Positions 53,087 to 62,702 of a stretch of 64,000 nucleotides of DNA are shown here, in pieces. Under the pieces are notes generated by a model. The model did not search any database. It saw only the letters and a program-made list of their open reading frames with translations, and had not been told where the DNA came from. The first letter of the stretch is position 1. Every line of letters starts with the position of its first letter. The DNA is from Virgibacillus sp. LDC-1 (GTDB taxonomy: Bacteria > Bacillota > Bacilli > Bacillales > Amphibacillaceae), in the NCBI RefSeq assembly GCF_030137545.1, contig NZ_JARUVL010000001.1, forward strand, positions 124,001 through 188,000, written 5' to 3'. A program made the translations under genes and the position numbers.

Positions 53087-53159
53087 AAGCCAAGGTGCGT
53101 ATCATCTTGTTCTGCTCTCCACTTTATAGAAGACCTTTTATACACATGTGACTTGGCTT
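53087..53159 (+). other. Structured leader of chemotaxis receptor mRNA
   Basis: AAGCCAAG (53087-53094) is exactly complementary to CTTGGCTT (53152-53159), enclosing about 57 bases with further partial pairing. It ends about 28 bases before the start codon. Not a recognised riboswitch. Confidence 0.4.
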
Positions 53160-53187
53160 AAATACAGCATCCAGGAAGGTGTAAATC

Positions 53188-54942
53188 ATGAAAAAGTTGA
53201 AGCTTGATATTCATTCGATTAAGGTAAAACTCATTATCGCTGCAATTTTAATTTTAGCAATTCCGATGATTGTATTAGGATTCGTAACGTACAACAAAAG
53301 CTTAACAAGCTTAAATGAAATCGGTGTTACCAATCTAAAAAACAGTGTAGAGCTTACACTCGAAATGATTGATACGCTAGATAGTGAAGTAACAAAAGGA
53401 AATATATCACTTCAAGAAGCACAGGAAAAAGTAAAGGTTGCACTTTTAGGGGAGAAGCAGTCAGATGGAACACGACCGATTAACAAAGCGATTGATATCG
53501 GGGAGCATGGCTATCTTTTTATTTTAGATGAAAAAGGAAATCAAGTAGCACATCCAAACGTGGAAGGAAAGAACAACTGGGATAATCCGGATGCAAAAGG
53601 ATTTATGTCCACACAGGAAATTATTAAGACTGCCCAAAACGGCGGGGGGTTAACTTATTTTCATTGGCCATTACCAAATGATGAAAATATCATTGAACGA
53701 AAAGCAGCCTATTCCAAATTGAATCCAGATTGGGGATGGGTGATTGTAGCGGGAACGTACATGATGGACTTTAATAAACCTGCATCAGAGCTTCTTGGAA
53801 TGATTTTAATCGTAATGGGGGTTACATTAGTTATTGGAGTAGGGCTTGTTTGGGTTCTAGCTTCGAAACTAGCCACACCAATTCGACGAGTTTCCAAGCA
53901 AATGAACTATCTTGCTGAAGGCAACTTAAGTCAAGAAGAAATCGTCGTTAACTCAAAGGACGAAACTGCAGAGCTTGCAGCGTCTATGAACCATATGCAA
54001 AAACAGCTGCGAGCACTTGTGAGTAATGTGATGAGTGCTTCACAAAAACTGAATAATCAAAGTGGCGCACTCACTCAGTCGGCAAATGAAGTAAAAGCTG
54101 GGTCAGAGCAGGTTGCCATTACGATGCAGGAATTAGCAAATGGATCAGAAAATCAAGCGAATAGTGCAAGCGGACTATCTGCTGCAATGCAAGGCTTTGC
54201 TGTCCAGCTCGAACAAGCAAATACAAGTGGAAATCATATTGAACGAGCTTCGAGGAAGATTTCAAGTATGACGCAAGAAGGAAGTCAGTTCATGACAACC
54301 TCCATGAAACAGATGGAGAAAATTGATCATATAGTTGATGAAGCGGTGCAAAAGGTAAGTGGTTTAGATCAACAAACACAAGAAATATCTAAGTTAGTCC
54401 TTGTTATAAAGGATATTGCAGAGCAAACAAATCTGCTGGCACTAAACGCTGCAATTGAAGCGGCTAGAGCAGGGGAGCATGGAAAGGGCTTTGCTGTTGT
54501 TGCAGATGAAGTTAGAAAACTAGCAGAGCAAGTAGCTGAATCTGTTACCGATATAACTTCAATCGTCACAAATATTCAGCAAGAATCTGGAGCAGTTACT
54601 GTTTCTTTGAAGGATGGTTATCAAGAGGTTGCATTAGGCTCTGAGCAAATTCAGGAGACAGGTGAAAGGTTCCGTTCTATTGATGCGGCGGTTACAGATG
54701 TTGTTAAAAGTATTGAGGCGGTATCAAGTAGTCTAGCACAGATTGTAGAAGAAAGTGAGCAAATGAATCGCTCCATTGAGGATATCGCTGCAATCTCTGA
54801 AGAATCTGCTGCAGGTATTGAAGAAACGTCTGCATCCTCTCAGCAAACGAGTAGCTCGATGGAAGAGGTTGCGGCTAGCTCAAATGCATTAGCAAATCTT
54901 GCAGAAGAGTTAAACGAACTGGTGAAGCAATTTAAAATTTAA
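53188..54942 (+). CDS. Methyl-accepting chemotaxis protein (Cache-HAMP-MCP)
   Basis: 584 residues: TM1 ~13-33, an extracellular single Cache domain ~40-185 ([22 protein letters not shown]), TM2 ~200-224, HAMP ~225-275, signalling domain ~300-580 with the hairpin tip [39 protein letters not shown]. It senses an outside ligand and controls CheA. Ligand unknown. A SigD-type promoter upstream ties it to motility. Confidence 0.95.
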   Translation: MKKLKLDIHSIKVKLIIAAILILAIPMIVLGFVTYNKSLTSLNEIGVTNLKNSVELTLEMIDTLDSEVTKGNISLQEAQEKVKVALLGEKQSDGTRPINKAIDIGEHGYLFILDEKGNQVAHPNVEGKNNWDNPDAKGFMSTQEIIKTAQNGGGLTYFHWPLPNDENIIERKAAYSKLNPDWGWVIVAGTYMMDFNKPASELLGMILIVMGVTLVIGVGLVWVLASKLATPIRRVSKQMNYLAEGNLSQEEIVVNSKDETAELAASMNHMQKQLRALVSNVMSASQKLNNQSGALTQSANEVKAGSEQVAITMQELANGSENQANSASGLSAAMQGFAVQLEQANTSGNHIERASRKISSMTQEGSQFMTTSMKQMEKIDHIVDEAVQKVSGLDQQTQEISKLVLVIKDIAEQTNLLALNAAIEAARAGEHGKGFAVVADEVRKLAEQVAESVTDITSIVTNIQQESGAVTVSLKDGYQEVALGSEQIQETGERFRSIDAAVTDVVKSIEAVSSSLAQIVEESEQMNRSIEDIAAISEESAAGIEETSASSQQTSSSMEEVAASSNALANLAEELNELVKQFKI

Positions 54943-54978
54943 ATCTATTTCTTTTATTTCTACTTTTATGGAAAGAGG

Positions 54979-55007
54979 AAAAGGAAGCATATTAGATGCT
55001 TCCTTTT
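54979..55007. terminator. Bidirectional terminator
   Basis: AAAAGGAAGCAT/ATGCTTCCTTTT with a five-base loop between the convergent chemotaxis and serine hydrolase genes. Confidence 0.85.
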
Positions 55008-55016
55008 CATTACGAA

Positions 55017-56306
55017 TTAATATGCTTGCATTGCTTCGTATACTTTATTTGCGATTTGTTTAGATAATGTTCCCGTACTAGCATAAGAGCCACTTGCTAG
55101 AGGACCATTGTTCTGTTTATTCGTTAATATTATAATTTGTAGGTTATAGGTAGGATCTACGATAATTTGTGTGCCGGTAAATCCAGTATGACCGAAAGCT
55201 CTTGGTGAATGTAAATCACCCATGTACCAGCTTTTATTTAGCTCCCAGCCAAGCCCCTGCCCAAAAAGGTATGGAGAAGTGAATTGGTCTATCGTTTCTT
55301 CGTCATATAGCTTTACTTTACCATAAGTTCCATTGTTTAACATTGCTTGCCCAAGAATGGCAAGATCTTTAGCGGTTGAAAATAAGCCTGCATGTCCAGC
55401 TACGCCTTGATTAGCATAAAAGCTATTTCCATCATTTACTTCACCACGTAGTGTATAGTCTCTCCATCTTGTGAAAGAATCTGCATCCTCTTCCACGTAA
55501 TAACCAAAATTAGGATCGTCAATCATTTTGTATTCAAATGGATTCCCCCAGGATGTAGCAGCAATCCGTTTTTTTGTTTTGCTATTTGGATTGAACATCG
55601 TATCTTGCATCTGTAAAGGAGTATAAATACTTTGCTCTAGATATTCATCAAATGCTTGTCCTGTTACTTCTTCGATAATAAATGCGAGTGTCATAAAGCT
55701 AAAGTCACTGTACCGTCGATCTGTACCTGTTTCATATTCAAGTGGAAGCTCATTAATATAATCGAGAACTTCCTCAGGTGTGTCAGCATGTAAATAAGTA
55801 GGCTGCCAAGGTGTTAATCCTGAAGTATGCGATAATAAGTCGGCAATGGTAATGTCTTCTTTTCCGTTTTGTGCAAACGCAGGAATGATATCACTTACTT
55901 TATCCTCGATGGATAGCTTATTTTCCGATGCAAGTTTCATAATTCCTTGTGTTGTTGCCATTACCTTCGTGACAGATGCTAAATCAAATAAAGTCTTTTT
56001 AGTCATTTTAGTAGGTTTATCTAATAAATTACCCATATCATACTTTTCTGCATAACCGTAAGCGCTTTCTTTTATGATTTTATTATCCTTCGAAATTAAC
56101 ACAACAGCCCCTGGTGTTATTCCATTGTTTATTGCTTGAAGGACAATTGTATCAATTTCCTTTAGTTTTGTTTCACTAAGTCCAACTTTTTTTGATGTTC
56201 CATAACTGAGCTTACCGTTATTTGTTGCTGCAAAGGATGAAAAAGGTGTTGAAAAGAGTGCAAAGCATAGAATAAGAATTAATGTGATAAAGCTTTTCTT
56301 CCTCAT
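55017..56306 (-). CDS. Secreted class C beta-lactamase-like serine hydrolase
   Basis: 429 residues with a signal peptide (~1-26, FSSFAA). Catalytic motifs of the penicillin-binding/class C family: SVTK (Ser111-Lys114), the Tyr motif YSDF and HTG in GHTGFTGTQ. Likely an exported esterase, D-amino-acid or peptidoglycan-peptide hydrolase; beta-lactam resistance is not implied. Start ATG behind AGGAGG. Confidence 0.85.
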   Translation of the reverse strand: MRKKSFITLILILCFALFSTPFSSFAATNNGKLSYGTSKKVGLSETKLKEIDTIVLQAINNGITPGAVVLISKDNKIIKESAYGYAEKYDMGNLLDKPTKMTKKTLFDLASVTKVMATTQGIMKLASENKLSIEDKVSDIIPAFAQNGKEDITIADLLSHTSGLTPWQPTYLHADTPEEVLDYINELPLEYETGTDRRYSDFSFMTLAFIIEEVTGQAFDEYLEQSIYTPLQMQDTMFNPNSKTKKRIAATSWGNPFEYKMIDDPNFGYYVEEDADSFTRWRDYTLRGEVNDGNSFYANQGVAGHAGLFSTAKDLAILGQAMLNNGTYGKVKLYDEETIDQFTSPYLFGQGLGWELNKSWYMGDLHSPRAFGHTGFTGTQIIVDPTYNLQIIILTNKQNNGPLASGSYASTGTLSKQIANKVYEAMQAY

Positions 56307-56367
56307 TTAAAACAGCCTCCTAAAGTGTATTTGATGGTAAAAAGATCCATCGATTTTTAAACTTTCA

Positions 56368-56396
56368 TTGCTATCTAGTAATGAAAGCGTTATAAT
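56368..56396 (+). promoter_or_regulatory. SigA promoter of yhf-type operon
   Basis: TTGCTA (56368-56373) and a perfect TATAAT (56391-56396) spaced 17 bases. Confidence 0.7.
56382..56395 (+). promoter_or_regulatory. cre site overlapping the -10
   Basis: TGAAAGCGTTATAA matches TGWAANCGNTNWCA at 13 of 14 positions and covers the -10, indicating CcpA repression. Confidence 0.65.
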
Positions 56397-56397
56397 T

Positions 56398-56423
56398 ACA
56401 ATATACGATATTTTGTATATTGT
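56398..56423. promoter_or_regulatory. Operator-like inverted repeat at the transcription start
   Basis: ACAATATAC and GTATATTGT are exact inverted copies around eight bases, covering the expected start point. The YhfZ-like regulator in the operon is the obvious candidate to bind it. Confidence 0.6.
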
Positions 56424-56486
56424 CTATGGGTTAAAAGTCCGGGCTTTTCATATGCTTTTATTAATTCCGAAGAGAGGTATTGGAGC

Positions 56487-57578
56487 ATGGGGAATTTCAA
56501 GCAAAGACTAATCAATGCAGAGAAGGAAATAGGAAGGTCAGTAGTAGCTTTAAATCCATCTATAAAGAAGCAATTGTCACAGGACGATACTACCTTATAT
56601 TTTGGAATAAAGGATACGAATCAATTTCCACATGCATTACTCGATAAGCTTTTAAGCATAGATGATTGGCAGTGGTTAACAATTGATAAAGCAGCAAGCA
56701 ATGGAAGGGCAATAGATACAGATATCCATAATCCAGTTACATATCGATTAATGACTGGTTCGACGAGTGGAGGACCAATCAATATTATAAAAGGCATTAC
56801 TGACTTTGCAATTGGAACGGATGGAGGAGGCTCCGTGCTGGCACCTGCTATAAGCTGTCAGCTACCAGCAATGATAGGTGCTGGGATTGGGATGCAGCTT
56901 GAGAAAAACAAAACCTCCACGGATGGAATTAATTTTGTTGGAAGTGTTGGAGTTATAGCAAAAAAAATGCAGCAAGTCGTCGATGTGATAGAGAAACTAT
57001 CAGAAAGAAGCTTTAATATCCCACAAAGGGAGCGATTAACAATTGCAATCCCTAAAAAAGGAACTGTTATTTCTCCTGATCGGGTTGATATGTATGAGAA
57101 GGTATCCCATTATTTATCAATGCTAGATCCGAACGACTATTCTATTATCGAAATGGATATGCAAGGGATGGAATATAGAGAAAAGGGCATTGCCGTTATT
57201 CAAGAGGCATTTCAACGTTTAAACGTTGACTTAATTGTTACATGTGAAGGTCCAATTGATGTTTATGGTTATGGAGAAACGATGCCGTCCACCTTTGGAA
57301 CGGTTGGCAAGGAGATATTCGATCAAAATGGAAAATATTTAGTTCGAGTAGCGAACATGTGTCAAACAACGGCTATTACTGTTCCAACTGAATGTCTTGC
57401 AACCGGATTGTTAATTATAGCAAATACGGGATATGCCAATTGTATGAACGCAATCTCCTTAGCAAAAAAATTAGAAGAAAAAATCGTATTACCTCACGCA
57501 TGGGTACAACAAATGAATATGAAAAAGGAAACCGATGCTGGACTTTCCGATTACATTAAAAAAAATATACGAGAATAA
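56487..57578 (+). CDS. Amidase-signature family protein, short form
   Basis: 363 residues. GSTSGGPINI and FAIGTDGGGSVLAPA match the Gly/Ser-rich amidase signature, and both serines of the Ser-cisSer-Lys triad appear present; LTIDKAAS may supply the lysine. It is about 100 residues shorter than usual amidases and lacks much of the N-terminal part. First gene of the operon, ten bases before the yhfZ-like regulator. The E. coli yhf cluster has no such gene, so it may supply or finish an amide step here. Function inferred. Confidence 0.65.
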   Translation: MGNFKQRLINAEKEIGRSVVALNPSIKKQLSQDDTTLYFGIKDTNQFPHALLDKLLSIDDWQWLTIDKAASNGRAIDTDIHNPVTYRLMTGSTSGGPINIIKGITDFAIGTDGGGSVLAPAISCQLPAMIGAGIGMQLEKNKTSTDGINFVGSVGVIAKKMQQVVDVIEKLSERSFNIPQRERLTIAIPKKGTVISPDRVDMYEKVSHYLSMLDPNDYSIIEMDMQGMEYREKGIAVIQEAFQRLNVDLIVTCEGPIDVYGYGETMPSTFGTVGKEIFDQNGKYLVRVANMCQTTAITVPTECLATGLLIIANTGYANCMNAISLAKKLEEKIVLPHAWVQQMNMKKETDAGLSDYIKKNIRE

Positions 57579-57587
57579 GGTGAAGTA

Positions 57588-58520
57588 ATGAGTAGAATTT
57601 GGGAAAGTTTATTTTCAAAAAACGGGTTAGCAGCAAAGGAAATTGCTAAAAAAATGATCTTTATCGAAGCAGGAGAAAGAATCCCGCGCGTAGAGGATTT
57701 TGTTCAAAGCTTGTCTTTGGGGCGTGGCACTGTACAAGGAGCGCTTAAGGTATTAGAAAACCTGCGAGCAATCCATTTAGAATCTCGTGGTCACTTAGGG
57801 ACATTCTTGATAACGAAGGACATGCATTTATTAAAAGAAATTGCAGGTGTAGGCTCACTTATGGGAGCAATGCCGTTACCATATTCTACTTTATATGAAG
57901 GGTTAGCAACAGGATTAATTGAAGTGTCAGATGCGATGTTAAATCGAGTTAATCTAGCATATATGAGAGGTTCAAAGCAAAGATTGGAGGGGTTGAAATC
58001 ACGAAGATATGATTTTGTAGTGATGTCACAGCTAGCAGCAGAGGAAGAAATTGCGCAGGACAATAATTTGCAAATAGCTATTAATTTTGGTCCGGAAACA
58101 TATGTGACACGACACCAAATTTTTTTAGCAAATGCGCATGAAAATCAAATAAAGGAGGGGATGCGAGTTGGTATTGACTATACATCTATAGATCAATCTA
58201 AAATCACATTGTTGGAATGTGAAAACTTAAATGTTGAGTTGGTTCCACTTAATTACATGCAATTATTCGATAGTCTTCAAAGTGGTAGCTTGGATGCCGC
58301 GGTCTGGAATGCAGATGAAACGCGAGCAAACAAGGTATTAAAAAAAGTAGATTTTAAATCAGAAAAAGCAAAGGCGATTGCTAAGAAAGCATCTACATCC
58401 GTAGTGCTGATGGAAAAGGATCGGCCGGAGGTTAGTAATTTTCTTTTGCGGCTGGATAAGCAGCTTATTTTAGATATACAGCGGCTTGTAGTGGAAAAGA
58501 AGAAGCTGCCTCATTATTAA
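57588..58520 (+). CDS. yhfZ: YhfZ-like transcriptional regulator
   Basis: 310 residues: N-terminal GntR/winged-helix-like segment (GERIPRVEDFVQSLSLGRGTVQGALKVLENL) and a C-terminal periplasmic-binding-like domain (INFGPETYVTRHQIF ... LDAAVWNADETRANKVL). This is the layout of E. coli YhfZ. Likely the local regulator binding the inverted repeat at 56398, with a pathway intermediate as ligand. Confidence 0.82.
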   Translation: MSRIWESLFSKNGLAAKEIAKKMIFIEAGERIPRVEDFVQSLSLGRGTVQGALKVLENLRAIHLESRGHLGTFLITKDMHLLKEIAGVGSLMGAMPLPYSTLYEGLATGLIEVSDAMLNRVNLAYMRGSKQRLEGLKSRRYDFVVMSQLAAEEEIAQDNNLQIAINFGPETYVTRHQIFLANAHENQIKEGMRVGIDYTSIDQSKITLLECENLNVELVPLNYMQLFDSLQSGSLDAAVWNADETRANKVLKKVDFKSEKAKAIAKKASTSVVLMEKDRPEVSNFLLRLDKQLILDIQRLVVEKKKLPHY

Positions 58521-58549
58521 ATAAACAAAGTAAGGTTAGGAGAGTTGGA

Positions 58550-58924
58550 ATGAACATCCAAGAATTAAAAGAACGATTACAGCTATTGCTTGAACAACAT
58601 GTAATCACAAAGAAAGCATATGCAACTACTTTAGATTCCTATGAGTTTTTGCTTCGTTACTTGGAAAGAGATTTTGCTGATCATGCTGAAATGCTCTTTA
58701 CACATTTACCGATGGCACTTACACGGATTGAGAATGGTGAGGATGTAGCAAGTCCTACAGATGACATCATGCTTGATGTAAGGAATTCGCCCTTTTATCC
58801 AATTGCGCAGGAGCATGTAGCATTTATTGAACAAAGATGGGAAGCACCGTTGCCAAAAGGGGAAAAGGACTTTTTATATTTACATTATACGACTGTTATT
58901 ACGATGAACACAGGAGGAGAATAA
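58550..58924 (+). CDS. yhfY: YhfY-like PRD domain protein
   Basis: 124 residues forming one PTS-regulation-domain-like helical bundle (FADHAEMLFTHLPMALTRIENGE). Alone, without a DNA-binding part, as in E. coli YhfY. It might tune the YhfZ regulator. The gene ends one base before yhfU starts. Confidence 0.78.
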   Translation: MNIQELKERLQLLLEQHVITKKAYATTLDSYEFLLRYLERDFADHAEMLFTHLPMALTRIENGEDVASPTDDIMLDVRNSPFYPIAQEHVAFIEQRWEAPLPKGEKDFLYLHYTTVITMNTGGE

Positions 58925-58925
58925 G

Positions 58926-59285
58926 ATGAAGATTGTTATTGGTGGACAAGTTGAAAAAAAAGCTATTGAGGCATTGGTTAAAGAATTAGATGATTCGATT
59001 GAGACAGTAATCAAATCAGATTTAGAAGCTGCAATGGCACTCAAAACAAACCAAGCTGATTATTATCTAGGTGCATGTCATACCGGTGGTGGTGGAGCAT
59101 TGGCAATGGCAATCGCGATGAATGGAAAGGCTTCTTGTGAAACCGTTTCAATGCCGGGGAAAAAGCCTGTAGAAGCATCCATAATCGCAGCAGTGAACGA
59201 TGGAAAAAGAGCCTTTGGTTTTACCGGCGATCATATTGATTTGGCAGTACCAATGATTATTAATGCAATAAAAAATAAAAAATAA
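58926..59285 (+). CDS. yhfU: YhfU-like DUF2620 protein
   Basis: 119 residues, DUF2620 family. A Gly-rich segment YLGACHTGGGGALAMAIAMNG and a final FGFTGDHIDLAVPMIINAI look like a small nucleotide- or PTS-EIIB-like fold. It precedes the YhfT transporter gene and may be its soluble partner. Role not established. Confidence 0.8.
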   Translation: MKIVIGGQVEKKAIEALVKELDDSIETVIKSDLEAAMALKTNQADYYLGACHTGGGGALAMAIAMNGKASCETVSMPGKKPVEASIIAAVNDGKRAFGFTGDHIDLAVPMIINAIKNKK

Positions 59286-59309
59286 AACGTAGAATGGGGA
59301 GTGCATGAA

Positions 59310-60602
59310 ATGGAAATGCTATTTGTCATTTTAATTGGAGCAGTTGCTGCTGTTCTATCAAACAGAAATATCGCAGTTTTTAATGATGGGCTACGACCGA
59401 TTGTATCTGAGCATATCGAAGGTAGGTTAAAACGGAGAGAGCTTGGATTAACTGCATTTGCGATGAGCTTCGGCTTAGTTGTTGGGTTTGGGATTCCGTT
59501 TACATTGTCGGCTAGTATTATTTTGATTCATAGTATTTTATTGGGAACGGATATTATTGGATTAGTTACACCAAAAAACCGCTGGGGAACTCCAGTTGCC
59601 GCATTTGTTGGTGGTCTCTATGGTTGGGGATTACTTGCAGGGTTAGAAGGATTTGTGAAGCTGTTTGATTATTTGCCAGTGAATTTCCTTGATGCGATGG
59701 GACAAGTTGGAACACCAGTTGTTGTAACATTTATGGCTTTCCCAGCACTTGCAGTAGCATTTCAGTTTAGTGTGAAAAAAGGGATATTGACCTTTGTTGT
59801 TGCTGCTTTAGTAAGACAATTAGCAGTTTTTGTGAATGAGCAAGGCTTTTTAACAATAGGTGATAACGTTGTTTCCTTAAATCAAGAAGGAATGGCTTTG
59901 ATTGTTGGAATGATCTTTCTCTTTACTTATGCCATTAAGGAAAAAGCAGAAGAAGGTTCTTCTATTGATTTAGCTTCTGTATTTAGTGAAAAGGTAAAAT
60001 CAATTAAAAAGAATGTTGCCTTTTTCATGATTATCGGTGCATTAATAGCTGGGGCTACTAATCTATTATTAATGGCTGGTGATCCAATTTCTTTAAATCT
60101 TCTTGCAGAAGGAAAGCAAACAGATGCTGGTATTGCAGCTGCTGCTAGAGCGATTGGGTTTATTCCTTTAGTTGCAAGTACAGCGATTGCTACTGGTGTT
60201 TACAGCCCAGTTGGATTTACATTGATATTTGTTGTCGGGTTGTTTGCTCCAAATGTATGGTTAGCAGTAATTATTGGTGCATTAGTAATCTTTGGTGAAG
60301 TCATGCTCCTTAGCTCTATTGCTAGATTTTTAGATAAGTATCCAGGTGTTCGAAACTCTGGGGAAAATATCCGTAACGCGATGACGAAACTGCTTGAGGT
60401 TGCTTTATTGATTGGTGGAGCAAATGCTTCCAATGCGATTGCACCAGGATTCGGTTTCTTCTTTATTGCTGGCTTCTACTTGTTAAATGAAGCAGCAGGT
60501 CGTCCAATCGTTCGTATGGCAGTAGGGCCAGTCGGAGCGATTGCAGTAGGGATTATTGCAAACATACTTGTGGCAATGGGGATTATGGCGATACCTCAAT
60601 AA
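59310..60602 (+). CDS. yhfT: YhfT-like membrane transporter
   Basis: ~430 residues with about ten to twelve hydrophobic helices and the conserved-looking SNRNIAVFNDGLRPIVSEHIEGRL near the N-terminus. YhfT family; proposed transporter, substrate unknown. The ATG at 59310 follows GGGGAG; the GTG at 59301 overlaps that site. Confidence 0.82.
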   Translation: MEMLFVILIGAVAAVLSNRNIAVFNDGLRPIVSEHIEGRLKRRELGLTAFAMSFGLVVGFGIPFTLSASIILIHSILLGTDIIGLVTPKNRWGTPVAAFVGGLYGWGLLAGLEGFVKLFDYLPVNFLDAMGQVGTPVVVTFMAFPALAVAFQFSVKKGILTFVVAALVRQLAVFVNEQGFLTIGDNVVSLNQEGMALIVGMIFLFTYAIKEKAEEGSSIDLASVFSEKVKSIKKNVAFFMIIGALIAGATNLLLMAGDPISLNLLAEGKQTDAGIAAAARAIGFIPLVASTAIATGVYSPVGFTLIFVVGLFAPNVWLAVIIGALVIFGEVMLLSSIARFLDKYPGVRNSGENIRNAMTKLLEVALLIGGANASNAIAPGFGFFFIAGFYLLNEAAGRPIVRMAVGPVGAIAVGIIANILVAMGIMAIPQ

Positions 60603-60622
60603 CAGCATGGGAGTGATTGGTA

Positions 60623-61537
60623 ATGCTACAAACAGTTAGAGGAAAAATTAAGCAAAATGAATTTGGAATATGTGCAGCACATGAACATTTATCCATTGAT
60701 TTATCAAGAATAAAAAAAGACCCAGATACGATATTAGATGATGAAGCAGGTATGGAATCAGAATTACACCATTTTTATCAAGCTGGTGGACGCTCAATGG
60801 TTGAATTGACGAATGAAGGAATGGGAAGAGATGTCCAACGCTTAAAAAGGTTAAGTGAGGTTACAAATGTCCATATTATTGCATGCACAGGCTTTTACAA
60901 GGATCCTTTTATTCCAGATTTTGCTCAAAAATGGGATCGAGATGCGTTTGCCTTGTATTTTACGAAAGAAATAGAAGAAGGTATTCAGAATACGGGAATT
61001 TATCCAGGTGTTATTGGTGAGGTAGGTACGAGTGTAAATGAAATTAAACCAGTAGAAAAAGAACTCATCATTGGTGCTGGGAAAGCGGCACTTGCAACTG
61101 GATTAACCGTTACAACCCATACGTCTTTAGGAACAATGGGGGTTGAACAAGTAAATATGTTGTTTGATTTAGGTGTACCTAAGGATCAAATCATTATTGG
61201 TCATCAGGATTTAAATACGAACAAGGATGAAGTACTTGATGTGCTTCGTGCAGGTGTTTATATCGGATTTGATACAATTGGTAAAACAAATTATCGTCCA
61301 GATGAGGATAGAATTGCATTTTTATTAGACTTTATCGAGCGTGGTTATCATAAGCAAATTTTACTCTCAGCCGATTTAACCCGCAAATCACATTGGAAGA
61401 AGCACGGTGGTCCAGGATATGATCTCGTCCTTCAAGGGTTTATTCCGAAATTACAGGAGCACGGGGTAACAAATGATGTTATTCAAGATATGCTTATCAA
61501 CAATCCAGCACATGCATTTTCAATAAAGGAGCGTTAA
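60623..61537 (+). CDS. php: Phosphotriesterase-homology protein (Php)
   Basis: ~304-residue amidohydrolase. Binuclear metal ligands: HEH (His20/His22), Glu in GVIGEVGTS, His in TTHTSLG and IIGHQDLN, and Asp in LLSADLTRKSHWKKHGG. E. coli Php has no known physiological substrate. The ATG at 60623 follows GGGAGTG. Confidence 0.88.
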   Translation: MLQTVRGKIKQNEFGICAAHEHLSIDLSRIKKDPDTILDDEAGMESELHHFYQAGGRSMVELTNEGMGRDVQRLKRLSEVTNVHIIACTGFYKDPFIPDFAQKWDRDAFALYFTKEIEEGIQNTGIYPGVIGEVGTSVNEIKPVEKELIIGAGKAALATGLTVTTHTSLGTMGVEQVNMLFDLGVPKDQIIIGHQDLNTNKDEVLDVLRAGVYIGFDTIGKTNYRPDEDRIAFLLDFIERGYHKQILLSADLTRKSHWKKHGGPGYDLVLQGFIPKLQEHGVTNDVIQDMLINNPAHAFSIKER

Positions 61538-61539
61538 CC

Positions 61540-62673
61540 GTGACTTACGATCCAGCAAAACTTAAGTATGCAAATTCAGTTGTTCCAACACGAACAGTAA
61601 AGGAAGCGGAGGAGCTTCAATTTAAATTGGTTGAATGTATGAGTGAGCATTTTACTGGTGATCAGTTTCTTTCATTGGGAGATCTTGGAGTAGCACCAGT
61701 TTATAAGAAGCCAGAACAGACAGCTCGAGTTGAACGTGTGTTAGCATCGTTTTTTGGTGTGGAGGATGTTGCACTTGTCCGAGGCGCAGGAACAGGGGCG
61801 ATTCGCATTATTTTAAGCACGATCATGAGCCCAGGTGATACGATGTTAATTCATACCGCACCAGTATATACAACAACAACAGATACCATTCGCGTTTTAG
61901 GATTGCGTACAAAGGAAGTCGACTTTAATGATTTAACAGCAGTTGAAGCTGTATTAAAAGAAGATACAGTATGTAAGGTGTTTTATGTTCAGCATGCTAG
62001 ACAGCAGCCGACAGATACGTATGATTTAAAAGCGGTTATTCAAACGGTAAAACGTGTTCGTCCAGACTTGCCAATTATTGTAGATGATAATTATCTTGCG
62101 ATGAAAGCATACGGAATTGGTGTGGAGTATGGAGCAGATTTTTCCACGTTTTCTGGCTTTAAAGTGCTTGGACCAGAAGGAATTGGTATTATTGCAGGAA
62201 AAAAAGAAGAAATCCAATTGCTTCAATCGAGAAATTATTCTGGTGGTGGACAAGTTCAAGGCTTTGAAGCAATGGAGCTATTGCGAATGATGACCTTTGC
62301 TCCAGTATCATTAGCAATTCAAAATGAGCAGGTAGCTGAGGTTTGTAAGCAATTAAATACCGGTGCTATAAAAGGTGTCACACATGCATACATGGTAAAT
62401 GCACAATCAAAAAATATAATCGTGGAATTAGAGGAACCTATTGCACAACAGGTTATTAAAGCTAGTAATACTTTTGGAGCGGCGACGCATCCAGTCGGAG
62501 CTGAATCCAAGTATGAGATTTTGCCGATGATCTATCGGGTTTCTGGAAGCTTTATTGCTTCACAACCTCGATTAAAGCAGTATGGCATAAGAATTAATCC
62601 GATGAAATCAGGATCGAAAACTGTTTTATCTATATTGGAGAAAGCGATGAAAGCAGTAAAGCAGGGGTTCTGA
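61540..62673 (+). CDS. yhfS: YhfS-like PLP-dependent aminotransferase
   Basis: 377 residues, fold type I. PLP region VDDNYLAM and the Schiff-base Lys in FSGFKVLGPEG (~207), with GAGTGAIRIIL binding the phosphate. Substrate unknown. GTG start at 61540 behind AAAGGAG, two bases after php. Confidence 0.87.
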   Translation: MTYDPAKLKYANSVVPTRTVKEAEELQFKLVECMSEHFTGDQFLSLGDLGVAPVYKKPEQTARVERVLASFFGVEDVALVRGAGTGAIRIILSTIMSPGDTMLIHTAPVYTTTTDTIRVLGLRTKEVDFNDLTAVEAVLKEDTVCKVFYVQHARQQPTDTYDLKAVIQTVKRVRPDLPIIVDDNYLAMKAYGIGVEYGADFSTFSGFKVLGPEGIGIIAGKKEEIQLLQSRNYSGGGQVQGFEAMELLRMMTFAPVSLAIQNEQVAEVCKQLNTGAIKGVTHAYMVNAQSKNIIVELEEPIAQQVIKASNTFGAATHPVGAESKYEILPMIYRVSGSFIASQPRLKQYGIRINPMKSGSKTVLSILEKAMKAVKQGF

Positions 62674-62702
62674 TAATTGAATGAACAACAGGAGGATGTC
62701 CC

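Noticed and set aside
53087-53187. c-di-GMP riboswitch before the chemotaxis gene
   Set aside because: The leader is structured but the conserved GEMM core elements were not seen.
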